Notes under the pieces: generated by a model
What the model saw: only the letters and a program-made list of their open reading frames with translations
Databases searched by the model: none
Told to the model about the DNA's origin: nothing
In this document: in pieces, positions 26,807 through 34,599 of the stretch
Layout: each line of letters starts with the position of its first letter
How positions within the stretch are numbered: the stretch's first letter is position 1
Program-made: the position numbers and the translations under genes
NCBI GenBank assembly: GCA_036677085.1
Contig: JAKFFI010000064.1
Coordinates: 86,429 to 150,428, forward strand
Length of the DNA: 64,000 nucleotides
Direction: 5' to 3'
Origin: JAGPUQ01 sp036677085
GTDB taxonomy: Bacteria > Pseudomonadota > Gammaproteobacteria > Pseudomonadales > Porticoccaceae

Positions 26807-26825
26807 AATGATAATGAGTTGCATT
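26807..26825. promoter_or_regulatory. Putative Fur box in the divergent promoter region
   Basis: AATGATAATGAGTTGCATT matches the 19-base Fur palindrome layout AATGATAAT-N-ATTATCATT at 7 of 9 positions in the right arm and all of the left. It lies 75 bases from the oxidase start and 96 from the porin start. A possible TTGCAT (-35) overlaps its right arm, with TACTAG or CTAGAA 15-17 bases on. This suggests iron-responsive control of one or both directions. Confidence 0.6.
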
Positions 26826-26920
26826 ACGGTCGAGGTCGATACTAGAATCCACCGCTGATTCACGACCCACCAAGCCACACAACCAATTACACAACCAAGC
26901 GACACGACAAGGAGACCACG

Positions 26921-28162
26921 ATGAAAACAGTTCTGCGAGCGGCCGCGTTGGCGACCGCACTCGGCTTTACCGCGACGTCGACGGCGGCGCCCGAACCTTC
27001 CGCCGAACCCACCCTGGCTGAAGTGATGCGTCTACTGAAAGAGCAGCAGGCGGAGATCGAAGCGCTGAAGGCCCAGTTGCGCCAGACCGACACCAAGGTC
27101 GCGGAAACCGCAACGGCGGTGGAAGCCACCGCCACTGCGGTCGAAACCGCAACCGAACGGAGCGACAGCTATGCCAAGGTCGCCGACTGGGCCGAGCGCA
27201 CCCAGATCGGCGGTTACGGCGAGATCCACTACAACAACCGGGAGAACGGCGGCACCGACCAGATCGATGCCCACCGTTTCGTCATGTTCCTGAGCCACGA
27301 CTTCAACGACAGCGTGCGGTTTTTTTCCGAAGTGGAACTCGAACACTCGCTGGCCGGCGACGGCGAGCCCGGCGAGGTGGAACTCGAACAGGCCTATGTG
27401 GAGTGGGATTACGCCGAGCGCCAGAGCGCGAAATTCGGCCTGTTTCTGTTGCCGATCGGCATCCTCAACGAGACCCACGAGCCCAATACCTTCTACGGGG
27501 TGGAACGCAACAGCGTGGAGAGTCGTATCATTCCCACGACCTGGTGGGAATCCGGCGTGATGCTGGGTGGCGAAATGGCGCCCGGCTTGCGCTATGACTT
27601 GGGCGTGCACAGCGGTTTGGAGACCGCAGCCACGGGCAGCGGCGCGCTCGATATCCGTGGCGGGCGCCAGAAATCCGCGGAAGCCACTGCCGAGGAATTC
27701 GCCTACACGGGGCGGCTGCGGTACACCGGAATTTCCGGTCTCGAACTCGCGCTGGCGGCGAATTACCAGGAAGACCTGCTGCAAGGTCAGGTGGTCGGCG
27801 CCGACAAGGCGAGCAGTCTGCTCTATGAGACTCACGCCGTTTACCAGGCGGGACCCTTCGGGCTCAGGGCGCTTTATGCGGAGTGGCACATCGACGGCGA
27901 CCTGGCCAAGGCGCTCGGCAAGGACGAACAGAACGGCTGGTACCTCGAACCGTCCTGGCGTCTTACCCCGAAGCTCGGTGTCTTTGCCCGCTACAGCGAG
28001 TGGGACACACAGGCTGGAGGTCATGACGACACCCAGGTCGAGGAGGTCGATTTTGGCTTCAATTATTGGCTGGTGGACAATGTGGTGTTGAAGGCCGACT
28101 GGGTTGATCAGCGTAACGCCAGGGGCGATGGCTTCAATCTCGGCGTCGGCTGGAATTTCTGA
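26921..28162 (+). CDS. Outer-membrane porin with N-terminal coiled coil (OprO/DcaP-like)
   Basis: 413 residues. The signal peptide ends near STAA(23). A coiled coil follows (about 33-75: VMRLLKEQQAEIEALKAQLRQTDTKVAETATAVEATATAVE), then a beta-barrel rich in alternating aromatic strands, starting TQIGGYGEIHYNN and ending in ...VGWNF with the C-terminal Phe needed for BAM insertion. AAGGAG precedes the ATG. The architecture resembles phosphate-selective porin O/P and DcaP-type trimeric porins with periplasmic coiled-coil stems. It leads the porin-FMN-PepSY gene run and lies just downstream of the Fur-like box, so it may admit a small iron complex or another anion. The solute is unknown. Confidence 0.8.
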   Translation: MKTVLRAAALATALGFTATSTAAPEPSAEPTLAEVMRLLKEQQAEIEALKAQLRQTDTKVAETATAVEATATAVETATERSDSYAKVADWAERTQIGGYGEIHYNNRENGGTDQIDAHRFVMFLSHDFNDSVRFFSEVELEHSLAGDGEPGEVELEQAYVEWDYAERQSAKFGLFLLPIGILNETHEPNTFYGVERNSVESRIIPTTWWESGVMLGGEMAPGLRYDLGVHSGLETAATGSGALDIRGGRQKSAEATAEEFAYTGRLRYTGISGLELALAANYQEDLLQGQVVGADKASSLLYETHAVYQAGPFGLRALYAEWHIDGDLAKALGKDEQNGWYLEPSWRLTPKLGVFARYSEWDTQAGGHDDTQVEEVDFGFNYWLVDNVVLKADWVDQRNARGDGFNLGVGWNF

Positions 28163-28215
28163 CCCTTGGGCAGTCGCATTGGACACAGTCGCGTCGGGCA
28201 CAGTCGCGTAAGTCC

Positions 28216-28839
28216 GTGCGGGATCGCGCTGTGACGGCGGTGCCCTGGCCGGGTACAGGGTCCCGTTCGCGGGCCGGCGCGCCCGCTCGGCGGTGGCTGC
28301 TGGTCGCCCTGTTCGCGCTGGGCCCGTCCCTGGTCGCGGCCGGGGAGGTCTATCTGACCGCGGAAGAATTCCGGGCCCAGGCTTTCGGTGGCGTTGAGCC
28401 GACACCCCAGACCCTGTGGCTGTCGGCGCCCGTCAAGGACGCCGCGGCAGAGATTCTCGGGCATTCCTTCGCGCAGTTGCGGGTGCGTTACTGGCGGCAC
28501 GGCGACCGTACCGCCTGGGTGATCGACGAGATCGGCAAGACGCACCCCATCACCATCGGTGTGGCGGTGGAGCGGGGTACCGTTGCGGACATCCAGGTGC
28601 TGGAGTTCCGCGAGAGTCGCGGCGCGGAGGTGCGCCTGCCGTTCTTTACCGGTCAGTTCCGGGGCGTCGGGCTGCGGCCGGACGCTGGCCACGAGCTAGA
28701 CCGCGCCATCGACGGCATCACCGGCGCCACCCTCTCGGTGCGCGCGATGCAGCGGGTGGCGCGGCTCGCGCTCTATTTTCACGGACAGGTTGCTCCCGAG
28801 GCATCGGGATCGGTTTCACATGCGGGTAACGCCGAATGA
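28216..28839 (+). CDS. Exported FMN-binding domain protein (covalent flavinylation motif)
   Basis: 207 residues from a GTG start. A signal sequence (RRWLLVALFALGPSLVAAG) is followed by a domain ending in the FMN_bind (PF04205) motif D166-G-I-T-G-A-T172-L-S, where T172 is the residue that ApbE links to FMN through a phosphoester. Upstream DNA carries three short CAGTCGC-containing repeats and no clear ribosome binding site, so the true start may be a later GTG. It overlaps the PepSY gene by four bases (ATGA). By family these proteins carry electrons across or outside the membrane, as in Rnf/Nqr subunits and flavinylated reductases. No apbE lies in this window. Confidence 0.82.
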   Translation: MRDRAVTAVPWPGTGSRSRAGAPARRWLLVALFALGPSLVAAGEVYLTAEEFRAQAFGGVEPTPQTLWLSAPVKDAAAEILGHSFAQLRVRYWRHGDRTAWVIDEIGKTHPITIGVAVERGTVADIQVLEFRESRGAEVRLPFFTGQFRGVGLRPDAGHELDRAIDGITGATLSVRAMQRVARLALYFHGQVAPEASGSVSHAGNAE

Positions 28840-29588
28840 GTCTTCCCGAGCAGGGCGCTGAAAACGGTCAGAACAGCGGTCTCAAGCGCTGGCACCGCCG
28901 CATGGGCGTGACGGCGGCGCTGTTTGTGATCCTGCTCGCGTTCAGCGGGTTTGCCCTCAATCACCCCGAGTGGCTGGAGCTGGATCGTCTGGTGGTGCGT
29001 TCGCCGCTGGTGCTGGGCTGGTATGGCATCGAACTGCCCGACGCCATCGATGGCTTTGTTGTTGGTGAGCACTGGGTGAGTCAGGTGGGCGGCAAGCTGT
29101 TCCTGGATACCGTGGCGCTCGCGAGCTGCCGTGGTGACTTGGTGGGCGTCGCGGAAATCGGCGCGGAAATGGCCGTCGCCTGTCAGGGCGAGCTGCTGTT
29201 GTTCTCTGCCACGGGCGAATTGCTGGACCGGATCGACGCCACCTACCGCTTGCCGGTGCCGGTGGAAGCCCTGGGGGCGCAGGACGGTCAGCTGTTGTTG
29301 CGTGGCCAGGGCAGGGCGTTCCGGGTGGAGCCCGAGGCGCCTGCGTTTACGGCGCTGAGCGGCGCCGAGCCCGCCTGGTCAGTGGCCGCGCCGCTGACTC
29401 CGGCGCTGGTGGCACAGCTTGCGCCCCAGGCGGCCGGCGATGCGATCACTCTTGAACGGCTGGTCCAGGATATTCACAGCGGCCGCATTCTGGGGCGTTG
29501 GGGCGTGTACTGGATGGATGGCATGGCGGCGCTGATGGTGCTGCTCGCATTGACCGGGTTGAAGGCCTGGAGACGCGAACAGCGCTAA
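28836..29588 (+). CDS. PepSY-associated membrane protein (putative envelope redox partner)
   Basis: 250 residues. An N-terminal RWHRRMGVTAALFVILLAFSGFALNHP is the PepSY-associated transmembrane signature; the final helix is about residues 228-245 (WMDGMAALMVLLALTGLKAW). The 180-residue loop between them should be periplasmic. PepSY membrane proteins such as FoxB and FpvG reduce ferrisiderophore iron, and others partner covalent-FMN domain proteins in flavin-based transmembrane electron transfer. Translation is coupled to the FMN_bind gene. Conserved haem-binding histidines typical of four-helix PepSY reductases are not evident, so it may be a minimal anchor. The stop codon lies at the very start of a MITE-like half copy. 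Confidence 0.72.
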   Translation: MSLPEQGAENGQNSGLKRWHRRMGVTAALFVILLAFSGFALNHPEWLELDRLVVRSPLVLGWYGIELPDAIDGFVVGEHWVSQVGGKLFLDTVALASCRGDLVGVAEIGAEMAVACQGELLLFSATGELLDRIDATYRLPVPVEALGAQDGQLLLRGQGRAFRVEPEAPAFTALSGAEPAWSVAAPLTPALVAQLAPQAAGDAITLERLVQDIHSGRILGRWGVYWMDGMAALMVLLALTGLKAWRREQR

Positions 29589-29640
29589 CAGCCTGTTGAA
29601 AAACTGCTGCGGCAGCCATCTGCGTGGTGGCGCGGTGCTC
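29585..29640 (+). repeat. Half copy of the MITE-like element
   Basis: TAACAGCCTGTTGAAAAACT, then GCTGCGGCAGCCATCTGCGTGG and GCGCGGTGCTCG, matches the left half of the 149-bp element at 55852 with a few substitutions. The first TAA is the stop codon of the PepSY gene. The right half and its inverted terminus are missing; the next gene (CPXCG) begins its 3' end directly after. Confidence 0.8.
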
Positions 29641-29644
29641 GGCT

Positions 29645-29836
29645 TCAGTTGTTTTCGTCGCGCAGTTGCAGGTGGATGCTGCCGTCGTCGCCGATCTGCA
29701 CCCACACCGACATCGGGCGGCAGCAGACCGGACAATCCTCGATGTAGGACTGTTCTTCGACGGAGCAGTCCACCACCAGTTCGATGGCTTCGCCGCAGTA
29801 GGGGCAGTCGGTGGTGGCGCAGTCGGTCAGGTTCAT
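29645..29836 (-). CDS. CPXCG-motif cysteine-rich small protein (zinc ribbon)
   Basis: 63 residues. Two CxxC knuckles are visible, CPYCG at 11-14 and CPVCC at 35-38, separated by an acidic stretch (ELVVDCSVEEQSYIED). This is the CPXCG family, a conserved small proteobacterial protein of unknown function with a probable zinc site. An extra Cys at 6 and 24 may contribute. It runs opposite to its neighbours, with its 3' end next to the truncated MITE and its 5' end divergent from the thiolase gene. Length is normal. Confidence 0.85.
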   Translation of the reverse strand: MNLTDCATTDCPYCGEAIELVVDCSVEEQSYIEDCPVCCRPMSVWVQIGDDGSIHLQLRDENN

Positions 29837-29943
29837 GGACGGGGCACGGCGGGCGCAGGCCCAGCAGTATAAATTGAACCGGCGCTGGTCCTGCGCTTAA
29901 ATGGTCGCCCTTTACCCACTCGCCCCTCAGCAGGAGTTCAGCC

Positions 29944-31122
29944 ATGGCGGAAGCCTATATCGTCGGTGCCCTGCGCACCGCTACCGGTCGCAACCGCGGC
30001 CGCCTGAGCAAAATCCACCCGGTCGACCTCGGCGCCATGCTGGTGGACGGCCTGCTCGACCAGGTCGGTCTCGATCCGGCCAGGGTCGATGACCTGATTT
30101 TTGGCTGTGTATCCCAGTACGGCGCGCAGACCGGCAACGTGGCGCGCAACGTCGCGCTGTCGTCCCGTCTCGGCGAGGCGGTGCCCGGCACCACGGTGGA
30201 CCGCCAGTGCGGTTCGGCGCAGCAGGCGATTCACTTCGCCGCCCAGGCGGTGATGTCCGGCACCCAGGACGTGGTGATCGCCGGCGGCGTCGAATCCATG
30301 TCGCAGGTGCCGATGTTTTCCGCGGTTGACGATGCCGCCGAAAAAGGCCGTGGCAAACCCAAGGGCGAGCGCCTCGAAGAGCGCTATCCCGGCATCGAAT
30401 TCAGCCAGTTCATGGGCGCCGAAATGCTCGCCAAGAAATACGGCGTCACCCGCGAGGAACTCGACGATTTCGGTTATGCCAGCCACATGAAGGCCACCGA
30501 AGCCACCGCGAATGGCAAGTTCCGTCAGGAAATCCTGCCGCTGGAACTCACCCTGGAAGACGGCCGCATCCTGATTCACGATGCCGACGAAGGCATTCGT
30601 CCCAATGCCAATCGCGACGCGATGAAAACCCTGGAGCCACTGGCGCCGGGCGGCGTGATCACGGCGGGCACGGCGAGCCAGATCAGCGATGGCGCGGCGG
30701 CCGTGATGGTCGCCAACGCAGCGGCCGTGGAAAAATACGGCCTCAAGCCGCGCGCCCGCATTTGCGCCCTGGCGGTGGTCGGTTCGGACCCGGTGATCAT
30801 GCTGGAAGGGCCGATTCCCGCCACCCAAAAGGCGCTGGAGCGCGCCGGTCTCACCATCGACGATATCGACCTCTATGAAATCAACGAAGCCTTCGGGTCG
30901 GTACCCCTGGCCTGGGCCAAGGCGGTCGGCGCGGATCTCGCCAAGCTCAATGTCAACGGCGGCGCGCAGGCCAACGGCCACCCGCTGGGCTGCACCGGCG
31001 CCAAGCTGATGACCACGCTGCTCAACGAGCTGGAGCGCCGCAAGGGACGCTACGGTCTGCTCGCCATCTGCGAAGGCGGCGGCACCGCCAACGCCACCAT
31101 TATCGAGCGTCTGGACAGTTGA
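29944..31122 (+). CDS. Acetyl-CoA C-acyltransferase (thiolase)
   Basis: 392 residues, full-length thiolase. The nucleophile C89 is in VDRQCGSAQQAI; the second site NGGAQANGHPLGCTGAKL contains the catalytic His; the third site is ICEGGGTANAT with its Cys. The GHPLGCTGAK/CEGGG variant marks a subgroup distinct from classical PhaA/AtoB (GHPIGASG, CIGGGQG). AGGAG lies 7 bases before the ATG. It is likely to cleave or form 3-ketoacyl-CoA in fatty-acid or aromatic side-chain degradation; chain-length preference cannot be read from sequence. It stands alone without a paired hydratase/dehydrogenase, upstream of prmB. Confidence 0.9.
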   Translation: MAEAYIVGALRTATGRNRGRLSKIHPVDLGAMLVDGLLDQVGLDPARVDDLIFGCVSQYGAQTGNVARNVALSSRLGEAVPGTTVDRQCGSAQQAIHFAAQAVMSGTQDVVIAGGVESMSQVPMFSAVDDAAEKGRGKPKGERLEERYPGIEFSQFMGAEMLAKKYGVTREELDDFGYASHMKATEATANGKFRQEILPLELTLEDGRILIHDADEGIRPNANRDAMKTLEPLAPGGVITAGTASQISDGAAAVMVANAAAVEKYGLKPRARICALAVVGSDPVIMLEGPIPATQKALERAGLTIDDIDLYEINEAFGSVPLAWAKAVGADLAKLNVNGGAQANGHPLGCTGAKLMTTLLNELERRKGRYGLLAICEGGGTANATIIERLDS

Positions 31123-31180
31123 GACGCTGTCTCCGGGTGCTGGCGAACGGCCGGCGCCCGGAGACCCGCGGATCGCCATC

Positions 31181-32086
31181 ATGCACAGGGCCTGCCTCGA
31201 ACAACTCTTCACCGTGCGCGATTTCGTGCGCTGGGGCACCAGCCGTTTCACCGAGGCCGAACTCTGGTTCGGCCACGGCACCGACAACGCCTGGGACGAA
31301 GCCGTGGTGCTGGTGTGTGCCGCTCTGCACCTGCCCCTGCAGTCGGGTCCGAATGTGCTGGACGCGCGTCTTCTGGACAGCGAGAAGCGCCGCGTGCTCG
31401 AGTTTCTGGAACGCCGCGTCGAGGAGCGCCTGCCGGCACCCTATATCACCGGCGAAGCCTGGTTTGCCGGGCTGAAGTTTCAGGTCGACGAGCGGGTGCT
31501 GGTGCCGCGTTCGCCCTTCGCGGAGCTGATCGAACAGGGTTTCAGTCCCTGGCTGGTGCGTGCGCCGGAGCGCATTCTCGACCTCTGCACGGGCTCAGGT
31601 TGCATCGGCATCGCCTGTGCGCTGGCGTTTCCCGACGCCGAGGTGGATCTGGCCGACATCTCGGTAGATGCCCTGGATGTCGCCGAAGCCAATATTGCGC
31701 AGCACGAACTGGAACGCCGGGTGCGCACGGTCGAGAGCGATCTGTGCGACGGTCTGGAAGAAGCCTACGACCTGATCGTCTGCAATCCGCCCTATGTGGA
31801 TGCCGACGACTATGCCGCGATGCCGGACGAATACCACAACGAGCCCGCGCTCGCCCTCGCCGCCGGTCCCGACGGCCTGGACCTGGTGCGCCGTCTGTTG
31901 CGGGAGGCGCCCGACTGGCTGCAGGACGATGGTCTGCTGTTCGTCGAAGTCGGCAACTCCGCGCTGGCGCTGGAAGAACGCTATCCGGAAATCCCCTTCA
32001 CCTGGGTCGAGCTGGAGCGCGGCGGCGACGGCATCTTTGTCTTGACCCGCGACGAACTGCTGGCGGCGCAGGCGTTCCTTGATTAG
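31181..32086 (+). CDS. prmB: Ribosomal protein L3 N5-glutamine methyltransferase PrmB
   Basis: 301 residues. The SAM-binding loop LDLCTGSGCIGIACALAFP and the catalytic NPPYVD motif that positions the substrate Gln amide are both present. The N-terminal helical domain resembles PrmC/HemK but the pairing with aroC immediately downstream, conserved across gammaproteobacteria, identifies PrmB. It methylates a glutamine of ribosomal protein L3. Probably transcribed from its own or the thiolase promoter; 58 bases separate it from the thiolase stop. Confidence 0.93.
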   Translation: MHRACLEQLFTVRDFVRWGTSRFTEAELWFGHGTDNAWDEAVVLVCAALHLPLQSGPNVLDARLLDSEKRRVLEFLERRVEERLPAPYITGEAWFAGLKFQVDERVLVPRSPFAELIEQGFSPWLVRAPERILDLCTGSGCIGIACALAFPDAEVDLADISVDALDVAEANIAQHELERRVRTVESDLCDGLEEAYDLIVCNPPYVDADDYAAMPDEYHNEPALALAAGPDGLDLVRRLLREAPDWLQDDGLLFVEVGNSALALEERYPEIPFTWVELERGGDGIFVLTRDELLAAQAFLD

Positions 32087-32118
32087 CGGGTCGGGACGAA
32101 CCGCTGGTTGAAAAACGG

Positions 32119-32167
32119 GGGCTGTTCCGGACAGCCCGGTAACCCTGGTTCCCGCGCTCACGGGAAC
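32119..32167. repeat. Two adjacent hairpins between prmB and aroC
   Basis: GGGCTGT-TCCGG-ACAGCCC (32119-32137) and GTTCCCG-CGCTCA-CGGGAAC (32148-32167). The second belongs to the same family as the hairpin at 50569-50588, with shared flanks (CCCAG... then AGGCCTT/GGGCCTT). No T-run follows, so it is a repeat rather than a clear terminator. Confidence 0.6.
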
Positions 32168-32298
32168 CCAGGAATATCAGGGCCTTGTGGATGATCGCTT
32201 CCGCGGGTGTGGTAGCGCCCGAGGCGCTGCGAGGCCCAACGCGGTTTCGAAGCCCCGCGCGCCCCTATAATGCAGGTTCATTGGCAAGGGAGTCCGGT

Positions 32299-33405
32299 GT
32301 GTCCGGCAATACCATCGGCAAACTGTTCACGGTCACCACGTTCGGCGAGAGCCACGGCCCGGCGCTCGGCTGCGTCGTCGACGGCTGCCCGCCCGGCCTG
32401 GCGCTCACCGAAGCCGATTTGCAGCCTGACCTGGACCGGCGCAAACCCGGGCAGTCGCGCTACACGACCCAGCGCCGCGAGGAGGATAGCGTCCGCATCC
32501 TGTCGGGTGTCTTCGAAGGCGTCACCACCGGCACGCCGATCGGCCTGCTGATCGAGAACACCGACCAGCGCTCCAAGGATTACCGCGCGATCCAGCAGTC
32601 GTTCCGGCCCGCCCATGCGGACTACACCTATTTCCAGAAATACGGCATCCGCGACCACCGCGGCGGCGGCCGCGCCTCGGCGCGGGAAACCGCGATGCGC
32701 GTCGCGGCCGGTGGCATCGCCAGGAAATACCTGCGCGAGCGCTACGGCGTCGAAGTGCGCGGCTACCTGAGCCGCCTGGGGCCGTTCGCGGTCGGCACGG
32801 TCGACTGGAATGAAATCGACAACAACCCGTTTTTTTGCCCGGATGCGGCGCTGGTGCCCGAGCTTGAAGCCTTCATGCAGGCGCTGGTGAAGGACGGCGA
32901 TTCCATCGGCGCCGAGATCAGTGTGCGCGCTACCGGTGTGCCGCCCGGCTGGGGCGAGCCGGTATTCGACAAGCTCGACGCCGCCATCGCGGGCGCCATG
33001 ATGAGCATCAACGCGGTCAAGGGTGTGGCCATCGGCGACGGTTTCGATGTGGTGGCGCAAAAGGGCACCGAGCACCGCGACGAGATGACGCCGGCCGGGT
33101 TTCTGTCGAACCACGCCGGCGGCGTGCTGGGCGGTATTTCCAGCGGCCAGGACATCCTGGTGCGGCTGGCGCTCAAGCCCACCTCGAGCCTGCGGCTGCC
33201 GGGGCGCGGTGTCGATACGGCGGGCCAGGAAGTCGAAGTGGTCACCACCGGCCGTCACGATCCCTGCGTCGGTATCCGCGCCACTCCCATCGCCGAAGCC
33301 ATGCTGGCGCTGGTGTTGATGGACCACGCCCTGCGTCATCGCGGCCAGAACCAGGATGTGGTCTCGGGGCTGCCGCCGTTGGGCGCTCAGGACTCCGGAC
33401 GCTGA
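32299..33405 (+). CDS. aroC: Chorismate synthase
   Basis: 368 residues from a GTG start (MSGNTIGKLFTVTTFGESHGPALGC), preceded by AAGGGAG seven bases upstream; the frame is open further left but without homology. Signature blocks: GESHGPALGCVVDGCPPG, the FMN-site RGGGRASARETAMRVAAGG and late DPCVGIRATPIAEAM. It catalyses the last step of the shikimate pathway, 5-enolpyruvylshikimate 3-phosphate to chorismate, with reduced FMN. The prmB-aroC order is conserved. The next gene starts at the base following its stop. Confidence 0.96.
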   Translation: MSGNTIGKLFTVTTFGESHGPALGCVVDGCPPGLALTEADLQPDLDRRKPGQSRYTTQRREEDSVRILSGVFEGVTTGTPIGLLIENTDQRSKDYRAIQQSFRPAHADYTYFQKYGIRDHRGGGRASARETAMRVAAGGIARKYLRERYGVEVRGYLSRLGPFAVGTVDWNEIDNNPFFCPDAALVPELEAFMQALVKDGDSIGAEISVRATGVPPGWGEPVFDKLDAAIAGAMMSINAVKGVAIGDGFDVVAQKGTEHRDEMTPAGFLSNHAGGVLGGISSGQDILVRLALKPTSSLRLPGRGVDTAGQEVEVVTTGRHDPCVGIRATPIAEAMLALVLMDHALRHRGQNQDVVSGLPPLGAQDSGR

Positions 33406-34572
33406 TTGAGCGCCCCCGGAGTTAGCGGCCCGATTCCGTACTGGCGGCTTTCCGGGTTCTATTTTTTCTACTTCGCGCTGCTGGGCGGGCTGTACCCGTA
33501 CTGGCCGCTGTATCTGAGTGGACTGGGGTTTGCGCCGGAACAGATTGGCGCGCTGCTCGCCATTCCCCTGGTTACCAAGGTGGTCGCTCCCAATCTGTGG
33601 AGCTGGCTCGGCGACTGGAGCGGGCGGCGGTTGGGCATCCTTCGCCTGGGTTCCCTGCTCGCGTTCCTGTGTTTTCTGGGCATCTTCGCCGACGACAGCC
33701 TGCCCTGGCTGGTCCTGGTGCTGGCCGGCTACAGCTTTTTCTGGAACGCGGTGCTGCCCCAGCACGAGGTGATCACGCTCGGTTTTTTGGGTTCCCGGCC
33801 TGAGCGCTACAGCCGTATCCGGCTCTGGGGCTCGATCGGATTCATCGCCGCCGTGGTGGGCGTGGGTTTCTGTTTCGAGACCTGGGGCATCGGTTGGTTT
33901 CCGGTCGCCGGATCCTTGCTGCTGGCGACCATTCTGGCGAGCAGCCTGATGATTCCCCGGCCGGCAGCGGGCGCCCGCGAGCGCCATTGGCAGCCGCTGC
34001 ATGTTGCGGCGCGGCAGCCGGCGGTGCTCGCCTTTCTCGCTGCCGGGCTGCTGTTGCAGGTGGCGCACGGCGCCTACTACAGTTTCATCAGCATTCATCT
34101 GGAAGCCCTGGGCTACAGCCGGTCCGCCATCGGTGTGCTGTGGTCGGTGGGGGTGGTGGCGGAAATTCTGGTGTTCGTGGTGATGCACCGGGTGCTGTTG
34201 CGCTTTGGGGTGCGCACCGTGCTGCTGGCGAGCCTGTTGCTCGCGGCCCTGCGCTGGTGGCTGATCGGTAACTGGAGCCAGTCGCTGTGGCTGCTGGTCG
34301 CCGCCCAATCGCTGCACGCATTCAGCTTCGGCACCTTCCACGCTGCTGGGATCGAAACCATCCGCCGCCTGTTCGGACCGGGCGCTCAGGGTGGCGGTCA
34401 GGCGCTGTACGGCGCGGTGAGTTTCGGCCTCGGCGGCGCCATGGGTTCCTGGCTTGCCGGCCGCTTCTGGCATCTGGGGGCGACGCTGGTGTTCGATGTG
34501 GCCGCGCTGGCCTGTGTGGTGGCGGCGCTGATCGCCTGGTATGGATTTCGCGATCGGCGCCTGCGCGATTGA
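33406..34572 (+). CDS. MFS permease, HcaT-like
   Basis: 388 residues starting at a TTG directly after the aroC stop. Twelve hydrophobic segments are apparent. The N-terminus (PYWRLSGFYFFYFALLGGLYPYWPLYLSGLGF) and the WSWLGDWSGRRLGILRLGS loop match the HcaT/PPP permease group of the major facilitator superfamily (MFS_1-like). Relatives carry 3-phenylpropionate or nucleosides, but many are uncharacterised. The tight spacing implies transcription with aroC, a common but functionally unexplained arrangement. Confidence 0.85.
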   Translation: MSAPGVSGPIPYWRLSGFYFFYFALLGGLYPYWPLYLSGLGFAPEQIGALLAIPLVTKVVAPNLWSWLGDWSGRRLGILRLGSLLAFLCFLGIFADDSLPWLVLVLAGYSFFWNAVLPQHEVITLGFLGSRPERYSRIRLWGSIGFIAAVVGVGFCFETWGIGWFPVAGSLLLATILASSLMIPRPAAGARERHWQPLHVAARQPAVLAFLAAGLLLQVAHGAYYSFISIHLEALGYSRSAIGVLWSVGVVAEILVFVVMHRVLLRFGVRTVLLASLLLAALRWWLIGNWSQSLWLLVAAQSLHAFSFGTFHAAGIETIRRLFGPGAQGGGQALYGAVSFGLGGAMGSWLAGRFWHLGATLVFDVAALACVVAALIAWYGFRDRRLRD

Positions 34573-34599
34573 CGAGCCCGCAACCTGGATTGAGTTGTT

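Noticed and set aside
32278..34473. 731-residue minus-strand frame
   Set aside because: Antisense shadow of aroC and the MFS permease.
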